Shown here piece by piece: positions 17,821 through 26,778 of a DNA stretch of 64,000 nt (the stretch's first letter is position 1; each line of letters starts with the position of its first letter). Below the pieces are notes generated by a model, which did no database searches, was not told the DNA's origin, and was given only the letters and a program-made list of their open reading frames with translations. The translations under genes were made by a program, and so were the position numbers. This stretch comes from Pedobacter caeni. GTDB lineage: Bacteria > Bacteroidota > Bacteroidia > Sphingobacteriales > Sphingobacteriaceae. The stretch is taken from positions 1,015,013 through 1,079,012 of the forward strand of contig NZ_FQUQ01000004.1 of assembly GCF_900129215.1 (NCBI RefSeq). Direction: 5' to 3'.

Positions 17821-18408
17821 ATGTCTACCCGAGATACAGGTACAGAACAATTAATTAAAGACACGGCCAAACATCTGTTTTTTGCTGAGGGCAAATTACA
17901 CGCCACCACGCAAGAGATTGCAGATGCAGCCGGAGTAAACCGAACGCTGGTAAATTATTATTTCCGTTCACGCGATATCCTCTTCGACCAGGTATTTAAT
18001 GAAGCTCAGGATGTGTTTTCCACTACACTCGACGAAGTGTTTGAATCGAATATACCATTCAAAGAGAAGATCAGAAATCTGATCAACGCATTTACTGAAG
18101 AAACCAAAGAATATCCCTACCGCCAGCTCTTCATTATCACAGAAATGAACAGAGATCTGGTCCTCTACTCCAAGAGGTCCAGGGTGAATAAGGTAAAAGA
18201 ATTTATTGATGAAATCCAGGTAGAAATGGACAATGGAGAACTCCGGAAAATGGACCCTAGACAGTTCATTATCAATCTGTTTTCCCTAATGGCCCACCCA
18301 CTGATTACCGCCCCGTTGCAGAAGGCTATTTTTGGCATGAATGATGACGAATACGCAAAACTGATGGAAGAAAGAAAAGAATTAATTTTTGAAACCATTT
18401 TCAGATAA
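17821..18408 (+). CDS. TetR/AcrR family transcriptional regulator
   Basis: A 195-residue repressor-type protein with a TetR helix-turn-helix at about residues 27-47 (TTQEIADAAGVNRTLVNYYFRSRDILF) and an alpha-helical ligand-binding C-terminal region. It is the first gene of the RND efflux operon and lies 29 bp before the adaptor gene. It therefore probably represses its own operon and is released by an efflux substrate. The ligand is unknown. Confidence 0.93.
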   Translation: MSTRDTGTEQLIKDTAKHLFFAEGKLHATTQEIADAAGVNRTLVNYYFRSRDILFDQVFNEAQDVFSTTLDEVFESNIPFKEKIRNLINAFTEETKEYPYRQLFIITEMNRDLVLYSKRSRVNKVKEFIDEIQVEMDNGELRKMDPRQFIINLFSLMAHPLITAPLQKAIFGMNDDEYAKLMEERKELIFETIFR

Positions 18409-18437
18409 ACAAAAGCAAACCCTCCAATATCATAACA

Positions 18438-19598
18438 ATGAAACATACAATTCAATCACTATTATTACTTCCGGCAGTTCTGATCCTTAGTTCTTGCGGA
18501 GGTGGCGGCCCTCAAAAAGGCGGTGCACCTGGCGATCAGGTAAAAGAATTTAAAGTATTAGAGCTTCAACCGCGTGCTGCGGTACTGAACACAGATTATC
18601 CGGCCAGCGTTCAGGGACAGGAAAACATAGAAATCAGACCCAGAGTAGATGGATATGTAGAGAAAATTTTTGTGGATGAAGGTTCTGTAGTCAAGAAAGG
18701 ACAACTGCTCTTTAAAATCAACGCTCCTCAGTATGAGCAGGAAGTACGTACCGCAACAGCAAGTATAAAAAGTGCTGAGGCCGAAGTAAGTTCTGCGAAT
18801 ATGGCTGTAAATAAAGTAAAACCTTTGGTGGAGAAGGATATTGTCAGCAAATACGAATTAGAATCTGCTCAATATACTTATCAGGCAAAAGTTGCAGCAC
18901 TGGCACAAGCTAAAGCTGCCCTTTCCAACGCCAGAACAAACCTTGGTTATACTTCAGTAACCAGTCCGGTAAACGGCGTAGTGGGCGCCATTCCTTTCCG
19001 TTTGGGAAGTTTGGTGAGCGGCAACAATACCGAGCCCTTAACAACTGTATCCAGCACTGGTAATGTATATGCTTACTTTGCATTCAACGAAAAATTGTTG
19101 CTGAACTTCTCCAAAGAAGGCGAAGGCAGCAGTCTCTCCCAGCAATTAGCAAAACTACCTCCGGTTTCCTTATTGTTATCTGATGGTACTTTATACGATG
19201 TAAAAGGACGTATTCAAACCATCACCGGACAAATCAATACCGCTACAGGTTCTGCAAATGTACGCGCTACCTTCCCTAACCCTAAAGGACTGATCCGCAG
19301 CGGATCAAGTGCTACTGTCAGGATTCCTAATGAGATCAAAGAAGGTTTACTTATTCCACAAAGTGCGACTTACGAATTACAGGATAAACGTTTCGCTGTG
19401 GTTGTAGATAAAGACGGTAAGACTAAAAACGTAGCCATTACCGTATTGCAAAATACAGCAGGTAATTTCTATGTGATTCAGGATGGATTAAAAGCAGGCG
19501 ATAAGATTGTCCTGGAAGGAGTTGCCACGCTTAAAGACGGCACACCAATCAAAGCAACTGCGACAAGCGCAGAAACTGTTTACGCAGACCTAAAATAA
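18438..19598 (+). CDS. RND efflux periplasmic adaptor lipoprotein
   Basis: Membrane-fusion protein linking the inner-membrane pump to the outer-membrane channel. The 386-residue protein has a lipoprotein signal with Cys20 (LSSC) and a Gly-rich linker. The first lipoyl half is RPRVDGYVEKIFVDEGSVVKKGQ near residue 69, then a coiled-coil hairpin (about 105-170), the second lipoyl half, and beta-barrel domains. It is second in the operon, 9 bp before the pump gene. Similar to AcrA/MexA. Confidence 0.95.
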   Translation: MKHTIQSLLLLPAVLILSSCGGGGPQKGGAPGDQVKEFKVLELQPRAAVLNTDYPASVQGQENIEIRPRVDGYVEKIFVDEGSVVKKGQLLFKINAPQYEQEVRTATASIKSAEAEVSSANMAVNKVKPLVEKDIVSKYELESAQYTYQAKVAALAQAKAALSNARTNLGYTSVTSPVNGVVGAIPFRLGSLVSGNNTEPLTTVSSTGNVYAYFAFNEKLLLNFSKEGEGSSLSQQLAKLPPVSLLLSDGTLYDVKGRIQTITGQINTATGSANVRATFPNPKGLIRSGSSATVRIPNEIKEGLLIPQSATYELQDKRFAVVVDKDGKTKNVAITVLQNTAGNFYVIQDGLKAGDKIVLEGVATLKDGTPIKATATSAETVYADLK

Positions 19599-19607
19599 GA
19601 AACAGAT

Positions 19608-22600
19608 ATGTTTAAGCAATTTATACAGCGACCAGTGCTGTCGACCGTGATCTCCGTGATCATCGTCATACTGGGACTTTTAGGGTTACTTGCGTTACCC
19701 ATTTCACAATACCCTGATATTGCGCCTCCAACAGTTCAGGTTTCTGCTTCTTATACCGGAGCAAATGCCGACGTTGTACTTAAGAGTGTGATTATCCCGC
19801 TCGAAGAGCAGATCAACGGGGTGGAGAACATGACTTACATGACCTCTACCGCTACGAATGAAGGATCAGCGAGTATCAATATCTTTTTCAAAGTAGGTAC
19901 TGATCCCGATTTAGCTGCAGTAAACGTACAGAACAGGGTGTCCAGAGCAACAAGCTTACTCCCACAGGAAGTTACACAAGCCGGGGTTACGGTAACGAAA
20001 AGTCAAAGTAGTAACCTTTTGATTGTGTCTCTGAACAGTGAGAACAAAGCTTATGACCAGACTTTCCTTCAGAATTACATTAAAATCAACCTTGTTCCCC
20101 AGATTCAAAGGGTAACCGGTGTTGGTAACGTGAACGTATTCGGTTCAAAAGATTACTCGATGAGGATCTGGTTAAAACCGGATGTGATGGCACAATACAG
20201 CCTGATTCCTGCCGATATTTCTGCTGCATTGGCAGAACAGAACATCGAAGCAGCACCGGGTAAATTCGGTGAGAATGGAAATGAATCTTTTCAATATGTA
20301 ATTAAGTTTAAAGGAAGGCTGACAAAAGCCACTGAGTTTGAGAATATCATCGTTAAATCTGCCGGAAACGGACAATTACTGAGACTGAAAGATGTTGCCC
20401 GCGTAGAGCTGGGTTCATTAACCTATTCTTCCAATATTGTAACCAATGGTTTGCCATCGGTAGCCTTTGCCGTGAGTCAGACTCCGGGATCAAATGCAAG
20501 AGACGTAATCAACGAATCTAAAAAGATCCTTGATGCGGCAGCCAAAGACTTTCCTAAAGGAATTAAACACATTTACCTGGTGGATGTGAATGAAAACCTT
20601 GATGCTTCCATTGAAAAAGTAATTCATACCCTGATAGAGGCCTTTATTCTGGTATTTATTGTGGTATTTATTTTCCTTCAGGATTTCCGTTCCACTTTAA
20701 TCCCGGCAATTTCAGTTCCGGTGGCGATTGTGGGAACGTTCTTCTTCCTGAATTTGTTTGGGTTTACGATCAACTTACTGACGCTCTTTGCCCTCGTCCT
20801 CGCGATTGGTATTGTGGTGGATGATGCGATTGTGGTCGTCGAGGCCGTCCATGCGAAATTAGATCAGGGTTATAAATCCGCCAGAAGAGCAACTGTTGAT
20901 GCCATGGGAGAAATCTCAGGTGCGATCATTTCGATTACACTGGTAATGGCAGCAGTATTTATTCCGGTAACCTTTATCACCGGATCTACCGGGGTATTCT
21001 ATAAACAATTCGGATTAACCCTTGCTGTTGCGATTATCTTATCTGCGATCAACGCCCTGACTTTAAGTCCGGCTTTATGTGCGATCCTGTTAAAACCACA
21101 TGCAGATGATCATAAACACAGCAGCTTTATCCAACGTTTCTACACCGCATTTAACGTTGCATTTGACAATGTAACCAGCAAATACAAACGTTCTATTCAG
21201 TTCTTTTCTGTAAAGAAATGGATCATCATTGCTTCGATCGCTTTCTTCGGAATCGGACTTGCTTATATGATGAAAACAACCCCTTCTTCTTTCGTTCCTT
21301 CGGAAGATCAGGGAACTATCTTTGCCAATATCAGCTTGCCTCCATCTGCATCGATGGAAAGATCTGAAGTGGTGACTAAATATGTAGACAGTCTTGCGAA
21401 CTCTATTCCTGAGGTAAAAAATACCCTGAGAATTGTAGGTCAAAACTTTACTGCTGGTCAGGGTAGTGCGTATAGTATGGTAATTTTGAAGCTAAAAACA
21501 TGGTCTGACCGTAACCGGAGTGTGGACCAGGTGATCGGTGAGCTTTTTGCGAAGACCTCAGGGATTCGCGATGCGAAGATCTTCTTTATCGCCCCTCCTA
21601 CCATCCAGGGATTCGGACAAAGTGGTGGATTTGAGTTCCAGCTTCAGGATAAAGGCGGACACAGCATTCAGGAATTATTTAAAGTAAATACTGAATTTCT
21701 TGCCGCACTATCAAAACGTCCGGAAATTCAATATGCCCAGACTTCCTTCAACCCTAATTTCCCGCAATATATGCTGGACATTAATCTGGAGAAATGTAAA
21801 GAAGCAGGAATTACTGTAAACTCTGTGTTGAATACTTTACAAGGTTATTACGGAGGATTATACGCTTCGAACTTTAACCAGTTTGGAAAGCAATACCGTG
21901 TAATGATTCAGGCAGACGCCAATTACCGTAAAAACCCGGAAGGATTGAATAAGATCTTTGTCAGGAATAGTAAAGGTACAATGGCCCCTATTACGGAATT
22001 TATTCACTTAACAAGGGTATATGGTCCGGAATCAATCACAAGGTTTAACCTTTTCAGTTCCATTGCCATCACGGGAGCACCAAATCCAGGTTTCAGTTCG
22101 GGAGATGCGATCAAAGCCATCCAGGAAGTTGCTGCAGAATCATTACCTGCGGGTTATGGATATGACTTTTCTGGTCTGACCAGGGAAGAGCTTGCTTCGG
22201 GTAGCCAGACTGCATTTATCTTTATCTTATGTCTGGTATTCGTTTACTTCCTGTTAAGTGCGCAGTATGAGAGTTATATCCTGCCATTTGCCGTATTGCT
22301 TTCTGTGCCATTCGGTTTAGCAGGTGCCTATATTTTCTCTATCATCTTTGGCCTGAACAATAGTATTTACCTTCAGATATCACTCATCATGCTCATTGGT
22401 TTATTGGCCAAGAACGGGATTTTGATTGTGGAGTTTGCTTTGGAGCGAAGACGTCATGGACTTCCTGTTGTACAAGCAGCTGTTGAAGGAGCTGTTGCAC
22501 GTCTGAGACCAATTCTGATGACCTCCTTTGCCTTTATCTTTGGACTCGCTCCATTGATGATCGCTACCGGAGCAGGTGCAGTAGGTAATAAATCTATCGG

Positions 22601-22784
22601 TACAGGTGCTGTAGGCGGGATGCTGATCGGAACAATTCTGGGGGTATTTGTGATCCCTGTATTGTTCATTATCTTCCAGAATTTACAGGAAAAAGTGAGT
22701 GGTCCTCCGCATTTGAAAAAGCATGATGACGATGATTCAGATCCGATCGACCCGGCTTTAGCGAAAAAGCTCCCAGTGATTTAA
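19608..22784 (+). CDS. RND multidrug efflux pump, AcrB/MexB type
   Basis: Proton-driven inner-membrane trimeric exporter of the HAE1 group. The 1058-residue length is typical. The N-terminus FIQRPVLSTVISVIIVILGLL matches HAE1 pumps. IGIVVDDAIVVVEAV near residue 400 holds the Asp-Asp proton-relay pair in TM4. GLLAKNGILIVEFA near residue 930 holds the TM10 lysine. The two large periplasmic loops are present. It is placed between the adaptor and outer-membrane factor, so the system is complete. Substrates cannot be predicted. Confidence 0.97.
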   Translation: MFKQFIQRPVLSTVISVIIVILGLLGLLALPISQYPDIAPPTVQVSASYTGANADVVLKSVIIPLEEQINGVENMTYMTSTATNEGSASINIFFKVGTDPDLAAVNVQNRVSRATSLLPQEVTQAGVTVTKSQSSNLLIVSLNSENKAYDQTFLQNYIKINLVPQIQRVTGVGNVNVFGSKDYSMRIWLKPDVMAQYSLIPADISAALAEQNIEAAPGKFGENGNESFQYVIKFKGRLTKATEFENIIVKSAGNGQLLRLKDVARVELGSLTYSSNIVTNGLPSVAFAVSQTPGSNARDVINESKKILDAAAKDFPKGIKHIYLVDVNENLDASIEKVIHTLIEAFILVFIVVFIFLQDFRSTLIPAISVPVAIVGTFFFLNLFGFTINLLTLFALVLAIGIVVDDAIVVVEAVHAKLDQGYKSARRATVDAMGEISGAIISITLVMAAVFIPVTFITGSTGVFYKQFGLTLAVAIILSAINALTLSPALCAILLKPHADDHKHSSFIQRFYTAFNVAFDNVTSKYKRSIQFFSVKKWIIIASIAFFGIGLAYMMKTTPSSFVPSEDQGTIFANISLPPSASMERSEVVTKYVDSLANSIPEVKNTLRIVGQNFTAGQGSAYSMVILKLKTWSDRNRSVDQVIGELFAKTSGIRDAKIFFIAPPTIQGFGQSGGFEFQLQDKGGHSIQELFKVNTEFLAALSKRPEIQYAQTSFNPNFPQYMLDINLEKCKEAGITVNSVLNTLQGYYGGLYASNFNQFGKQYRVMIQADANYRKNPEGLNKIFVRNSKGTMAPITEFIHLTRVYGPESITRFNLFSSIAITGAPNPGFSSGDAIKAIQEVAAESLPAGYGYDFSGLTREELASGSQTAFIFILCLVFVYFLLSAQYESYILPFAVLLSVPFGLAGAYIFSIIFGLNNSIYLQISLIMLIGLLAKNGILIVEFALERRRHGLPVVQAAVEGAVARLRPILMTSFAFIFGLAPLMIATGAGAVGNKSIGTGAVGGMLIGTILGVFVIPVLFIIFQNLQEKVSGPPHLKKHDDDDSDPIDPALAKKLPVI

Positions 22785-22806
22785 GTTCATATATCAGAGA
22801 AAGACA

Positions 22807-24213
22807 ATGATTCATACATATAAAAAACAGCTTTTCACCCTGGCAATTGCAGCTACAGTATTTGCATCCTGCAAGGTGACTAAGACTTACGAACGCCCCG
22901 CACTGAAAACAGCAGGATTGTTCCGTGAGCAGACAGCTACAGATACCACTACCCTGGCAAATACGCCATGGCAGACCCTCTTTGCCGACCCTCAATTGTC
23001 GGCATTGATCCAGGAAGGGCTGGATCAGAACCTGGATTTAAAGAATGCCATACAAAATATCGTACAGGCACAGGCCACCTTAAAACAAAGCAAAGCGGCT
23101 TACTTTCCTACCTTAAGTCTTGATGCCAATTATACCAGGTCGAAACAGTCTGAAGCAGGATTGAATTTTCCTCCGGGGATCAACATCAATACACTGACCA
23201 ATAACTTCAAGGCGCAGTTGAGCACGAGTTGGGAAGCAGACATCTGGGGCAAACTCAGCAGCACGAAAAGATCTGCACTGGCTGGTTATTTAAAGAGTGA
23301 TGCGACCAAAAGAGCAGTTCAGACTCAACTGATCGCCGATATTGCCAACAATTATTATAACCTGCTTGCTTTAGACAGACAGCTGGAAATCACTCAGGAA
23401 ACGCTAAAAAGTAGAATTGCCGGTGTAGAAACGATGAAAACACTGAAAGAAGGCGCCGTAGTGAACGGAGCTGCAGTGGTACAAAGTGAGGCCAGCCGTT
23501 ATGCAACAGAAGTAACGATACCTGATTTGAAAAGAACAATCAGAGAAACTGAAAATGCCCTGAACATCTTGTTGTCCAGAGCACCGGGGCCAATCAGCCG
23601 CAGCAAACTGAACGACAACAGCCTGAGTACGGATGTAAAAATCGGTGTTCCAACCCAATTACTGGAAAACAGACCTGATGTTCAGGGAGCAGAATATGCT
23701 TTCAGAGGTGCATTTGAAAACACCAATCTTGCCCGTACTTATTTTTATCCTTCGCTAACCATCACGGCAGCGGGAGGATTATCAAGTCTTGACATTAAGG
23801 ATTTCTTTAGCAAGTCTATCTTTTACAATCTGGTAGGTGGATTAACACAGCCGATCTTTAATAAAGGCCTCAACAAACAAAGGCTGGAAACTGCAAAATC
23901 TGCACAGGAACAAGCAATGAACTCTTTCCAGAAAACCTTATTGGTAGCCGGACAGGAAGTATCCAATGCTTTATATGCATACCAGACTGCCGTTGAAAAA
24001 GAAGAAGCCAGAGCAAAGCAAATTGCTGCTTTGGAAAAATCAGTGAATTATACCCAGGAGTTATTGAGATATAGTTCTGCAACAAATTATACTGATGTAT
24101 TGACTTCAGAACAAAGCCTTTTGGCTGCACAGCTGAGTGGAGTGACAGACAGGTTACAAAAATTGCAATCTGTAGTTAATCTCTACAGAGCACTTGGCGG
24201 AGGCTGGAAATAG
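22807..24213 (+). CDS. RND outer-membrane channel lipoprotein, OprM/NodT type
   Basis: Outer-membrane factor of the tripartite efflux system. The 468-residue protein has a lipoprotein signal with Cys22 (FASC). Two OEP repeats follow, the first covering about residues 60-250 and the second 270-465, with long periplasmic helices and barrel segments such as TFLDANYTR-like strands. The RPDVQGAEYAFRGAFENTNLAR segment near residue 290 is typical of the NodT group. It is last in the operon and is followed by a strong terminator. Confidence 0.95.
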   Translation: MIHTYKKQLFTLAIAATVFASCKVTKTYERPALKTAGLFREQTATDTTTLANTPWQTLFADPQLSALIQEGLDQNLDLKNAIQNIVQAQATLKQSKAAYFPTLSLDANYTRSKQSEAGLNFPPGININTLTNNFKAQLSTSWEADIWGKLSSTKRSALAGYLKSDATKRAVQTQLIADIANNYYNLLALDRQLEITQETLKSRIAGVETMKTLKEGAVVNGAAVVQSEASRYATEVTIPDLKRTIRETENALNILLSRAPGPISRSKLNDNSLSTDVKIGVPTQLLENRPDVQGAEYAFRGAFENTNLARTYFYPSLTITAAGGLSSLDIKDFFSKSIFYNLVGGLTQPIFNKGLNKQRLETAKSAQEQAMNSFQKTLLVAGQEVSNALYAYQTAVEKEEARAKQIAALEKSVNYTQELLRYSSATNYTDVLTSEQSLLAAQLSGVTDRLQKLQSVVNLYRALGGGWK

Positions 24214-24229
24214 TAGCTTAAGCGATATC

Positions 24230-24267
24230 AAAAGGGGATTTCTCAACAGAAATCCCCTTTTGTTTTT
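24230..24267 (+). terminator. Terminator of the RND efflux operon
   Basis: A perfect 12-bp stem (24230-24241 with 24250-24261) has an 8-base loop and is followed by T-rich sequence. Confidence 0.92.
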
Positions 24268-24311
24268 ACCACCTGTTTCAAGACAGGAAACCACCTGTTC
24301 TTTAATCAGGT
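24268..24311 (+). repeat. Direct repeat with two small hairpins before the OmpR-type gene
   Basis: ACCACCTGTT occurs at 24268-24277 and again at 24290-24299, 22 bp apart. Each copy opens a short hairpin (24272-24287 and 24293-24311). It may be a regulator site for the following two-component genes, or a remnant of duplication. Confidence 0.45.
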
Positions 24312-24378
24312 ATTTTTGCCTTTTTCAGTTCTGATCAAAGCACTGATATTAAATGATTTTTTACGTAATATTGAACGC

Positions 24379-25062
24379 ATGAATATTCTGATTGTTGAAG
24401 ATGAAAAAAACTTAGGACTGGAGATTGCAGAATTTCTTGGCAAAGAAGGTTATACCATAGAGCATGCCTGGAAGAAATCATCAGCTGAAGAGAAAATATT
24501 TGTCAATACCTATGACTTTATCCTGCTCGACCTCGGCTTGCCTGGGGGAGATGGGTTTGAGCTCCTGCATCAACTCAAACAACTTAAAGACCGGGAAGAT
24601 GCGGTAATTATTCTTACTGCCAGAGGCGATGTAGAAGACCGGATCAAAGGATTGGAAGCCGGAGCAGATGATTATCTGCCCAAACCTTTTTCTTTAACAG
24701 AATTGCTGGCACGCATGCATGCCATCATCCGAAGGAAACATAAACTGGAAATGAATGAGGTGAATATCCATAATTTCCTGTTAGACATTAAAAACCATAA
24801 AGTAAGTTTCGAAGGCCAAAAAATCAACCTGACTGGTAAAGAATTTGAAATCTTCAATTACCTGGTACTGAATAAAGACCGGGTGATCTCCAGAATTAAC
24901 CTGACAGAACATGTTTGGGGTGATATCCTGGAAATCAATTCTGATTCGAACTTTGTAGATGTCCACGTTAAAAACCTGCGTAAAAAACTTTCCGGTCATG
25001 CTCCTATTGACTGGTTTGAGACCGTGAGGAGTATTGGTTACAGAATCAATTCCGGTAAATAA
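24379..25062 (+). CDS. OmpR/PhoB family response regulator
   Basis: A two-domain regulator of 227 residues. The receiver has acidic residues at 8-9 (VEDE), phosphoacceptor Asp51 (LLDLGLPG) and Lys102 (PKPFS). The C-terminal winged helix spans about residues 125-225 (LTGKEFEIFNYL, ending VRSIGYRI). I chose the ATG at 24379, which gives MNILIVEDE; the longer frame needs a TTG at 24316 and 21 atypical residues. The kinase gene follows after 5 bp. Confidence 0.95.
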   Translation: MNILIVEDEKNLGLEIAEFLGKEGYTIEHAWKKSSAEEKIFVNTYDFILLDLGLPGGDGFELLHQLKQLKDREDAVIILTARGDVEDRIKGLEAGADDYLPKPFSLTELLARMHAIIRRKHKLEMNEVNIHNFLLDIKNHKVSFEGQKINLTGKEFEIFNYLVLNKDRVISRINLTEHVWGDILEINSDSNFVDVHVKNLRKKLSGHAPIDWFETVRSIGYRINSGK

Positions 25063-25067
25063 ACAGG

Positions 25068-26393
25068 ATGATGAAGCTGCAACTTAAACTGGCCTTATAC
25101 AATACGCTCACCAAAGTTGCGATCATCACCTTTATGGGAATTCTGATCCTTGTTTCCATCAACAGAATTTCTGTCAACCATATCCAGCATCGCCTGCATC
25201 AGAAAAAGAACAAGCTCATTGCCAACTTATCCAGTGTCAAGATCAACGATTTGCTCACCCAGCAAAAAACCTTTACGGATTATAACCTGCTGAAAGAAGA
25301 GTACATCATTCTGAAAGAAGTTAAAAACAGTGACACCTCAAAGCTGAAACATTATTTCAGTCAGGAGAGCAGGGAAATAGAGGGTGCGGAAGAAGCTTAT
25401 CAGATCCTGAATGCAGAGTTCAAATATGGAGGAAGAAGGTACTTGCTGGAGCTGGGGGAAACGATGTCGACTGTTGGCCAGCTGGAACAGACCATTTCCG
25501 TATTTACCTTTCTGATTCTCCTTGCCGCTGTAATTCTGACCTTGCTTACTGACCTTGCCTTCAGCAAATTTTTACTTGCCCCATTTTACCAGATCATCGA
25601 TCAGAAGCTCAATAAGGTGAACGATCCCATCAGCTTCAATTATGAACCGGTAAAGACCACAACAGAGGATTTTAAGATATTGGATCAGAGCATCAGTATC
25701 CTGATGAATAAAATTGCCGACTTGTTTCTGACAGAGAAAGAGTTCATTGCCAATGTTTCTCATGAGCTCCTCACGCCCATCTCTATTCTGAATACACGTT
25801 TGGAAAACCTCTTAAATGATGAAAAATTGAGTCATGAAGGAGAGAACAAGATTTTTGCCTGTTTAAAAACTTTAAACCGGTTGAAGTCAATTATCAATAG
25901 CCTTTTACTCATCTCCAAAGTAGAGAATAATCAATACAAAAAACCGGACACCATTGTGATCAAAGAGGTGGTTCATGAAGTTTATGAAGAACTGGAGCAC
26001 CGGCTGATGATGATGGATCTTAAATTTAACATTAACCTAAGCCAGGATCATGTGTTTACCGGGAACCGTTCTTTGTTCAATACCTTAATGATGAATGTGG
26101 TGAATAATGCCATTAAGTACAACCTTCCCTCCGGCAGTGTTTCCATTTATGATGCTATCATTGACCAGCATTATCAGCTGATTGTGAAGGATACCGGACA
26201 GGGCATGGATATCAATGAGGTTCAACATGCTTTCCAGCGGTTTGAAAAGTTCCAGTCGGAAAAGGAAGACAGTCATGGTCTGGGACTTTCTATCGTCCGC
26301 AGTATTGCTGCTTTCCATGGAATTGAGATCGAGATTGAGTCGGAGAAAAGTATTGGAACACAGGTTATTATTATTTTTCCAAAAAAAGATTAG
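25068..26393 (+). CDS. Membrane sensor histidine kinase
   Basis: Partner kinase of the preceding response regulator. The 441-residue protein has two membrane helices (about residues 10-30 and 145-170) flanking a periplasmic sensor of about 110 residues. A HAMP-like linker follows, then the phosphoacceptor His232 in NVSHELLTPIS. The N box VVNNAIKYN is near residue 346, and the G boxes are DTGQGMD and GLGLSIV. All catalytic motifs are present. The periplasmic signal is unknown. Confidence 0.95.
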   Translation: MMKLQLKLALYNTLTKVAIITFMGILILVSINRISVNHIQHRLHQKKNKLIANLSSVKINDLLTQQKTFTDYNLLKEEYIILKEVKNSDTSKLKHYFSQESREIEGAEEAYQILNAEFKYGGRRYLLELGETMSTVGQLEQTISVFTFLILLAAVILTLLTDLAFSKFLLAPFYQIIDQKLNKVNDPISFNYEPVKTTTEDFKILDQSISILMNKIADLFLTEKEFIANVSHELLTPISILNTRLENLLNDEKLSHEGENKIFACLKTLNRLKSIINSLLLISKVENNQYKKPDTIVIKEVVHEVYEELEHRLMMMDLKFNINLSQDHVFTGNRSLFNTLMMNVVNNAIKYNLPSGSVSIYDAIIDQHYQLIVKDTGQGMDINEVQHAFQRFEKFQSEKEDSHGLGLSIVRSIAAFHGIEIEIESEKSIGTQVIIIFPKKD

Positions 26394-26403
26394 CACGATT
26401 CCA

Positions 26404-26439
26404 TCTTCATGAAATCTTCATGTTTGATATGCAACTTTG
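26404..26439 (+). promoter_or_regulatory. Response-regulator direct repeat and -7 element
   Basis: TCTTCATG occurs at 26404-26411 and 26415-26422, one helical turn (11 bp) apart. A weak -7 element CAACTTTG is at 26432-26439. The second copy sits where a -33 element would be, which fits activation by an OmpR-type regulator. Confidence 0.6.
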
Positions 26440-26469
26440 ATCTAACAAATCACATTAAATATTAAAAAC

Positions 26470-26676
26470 ATGAAAAGAACAATTTTAGCGTTAGCATTAG
26501 TTGCAACAACTTTCGGCGCATTCGCACAAACTCCTGCTGCTACTGCAAAACCTGTAGCTCATAAAGTAAAAGCAAACAAAAAAGCTGAAGTGAAAAAAAC
26601 AGAAGCAGCTAAACCAGTTGAAGCAGCAAAAACTGCTCCTGCAGCAGCTCCAAAAGCACCAGCAAAACATAAATAA
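26470..26676 (+). CDS. Small secreted Ala/Lys/Pro-rich protein
   Basis: A 68-residue protein with a clear signal peptide (cleavage after FAQ, about residue 20) and a low-complexity mature part of about 48 residues. That part is almost entirely Ala, Lys, Pro, Val and Thr and strongly basic. The composition recalls the enterobacterial acid-shock protein Asr, but this is likeness of composition only, not homology. It lies directly after the two-component genes, behind a candidate regulator site. It probably stays in the periplasm or binds envelope polymers. Confidence 0.75.
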   Translation: MKRTILALALVATTFGAFAQTPAATAKPVAHKVKANKKAEVKKTEAAKPVEAAKTAPAAAPKAPAKHK

Positions 26677-26707
26677 GGTTTAAGCACCTCGTTAAGAACT
26701 ATAGCCT

Positions 26708-26743
26708 AAGAGGATGTCCAATCATGGATATCCTCTTTTTTTT
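26708..26743 (+). terminator. Terminator after the small secreted protein gene
   Basis: A 13-bp stem (26708-26720 with 26725-26737) has one G-T pair and a 4-base loop, and is followed by eight Ts. Confidence 0.92.
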
Positions 26744-26778
26744 GTATTTTGGGATCAACCACACAAACGAACCAAATT

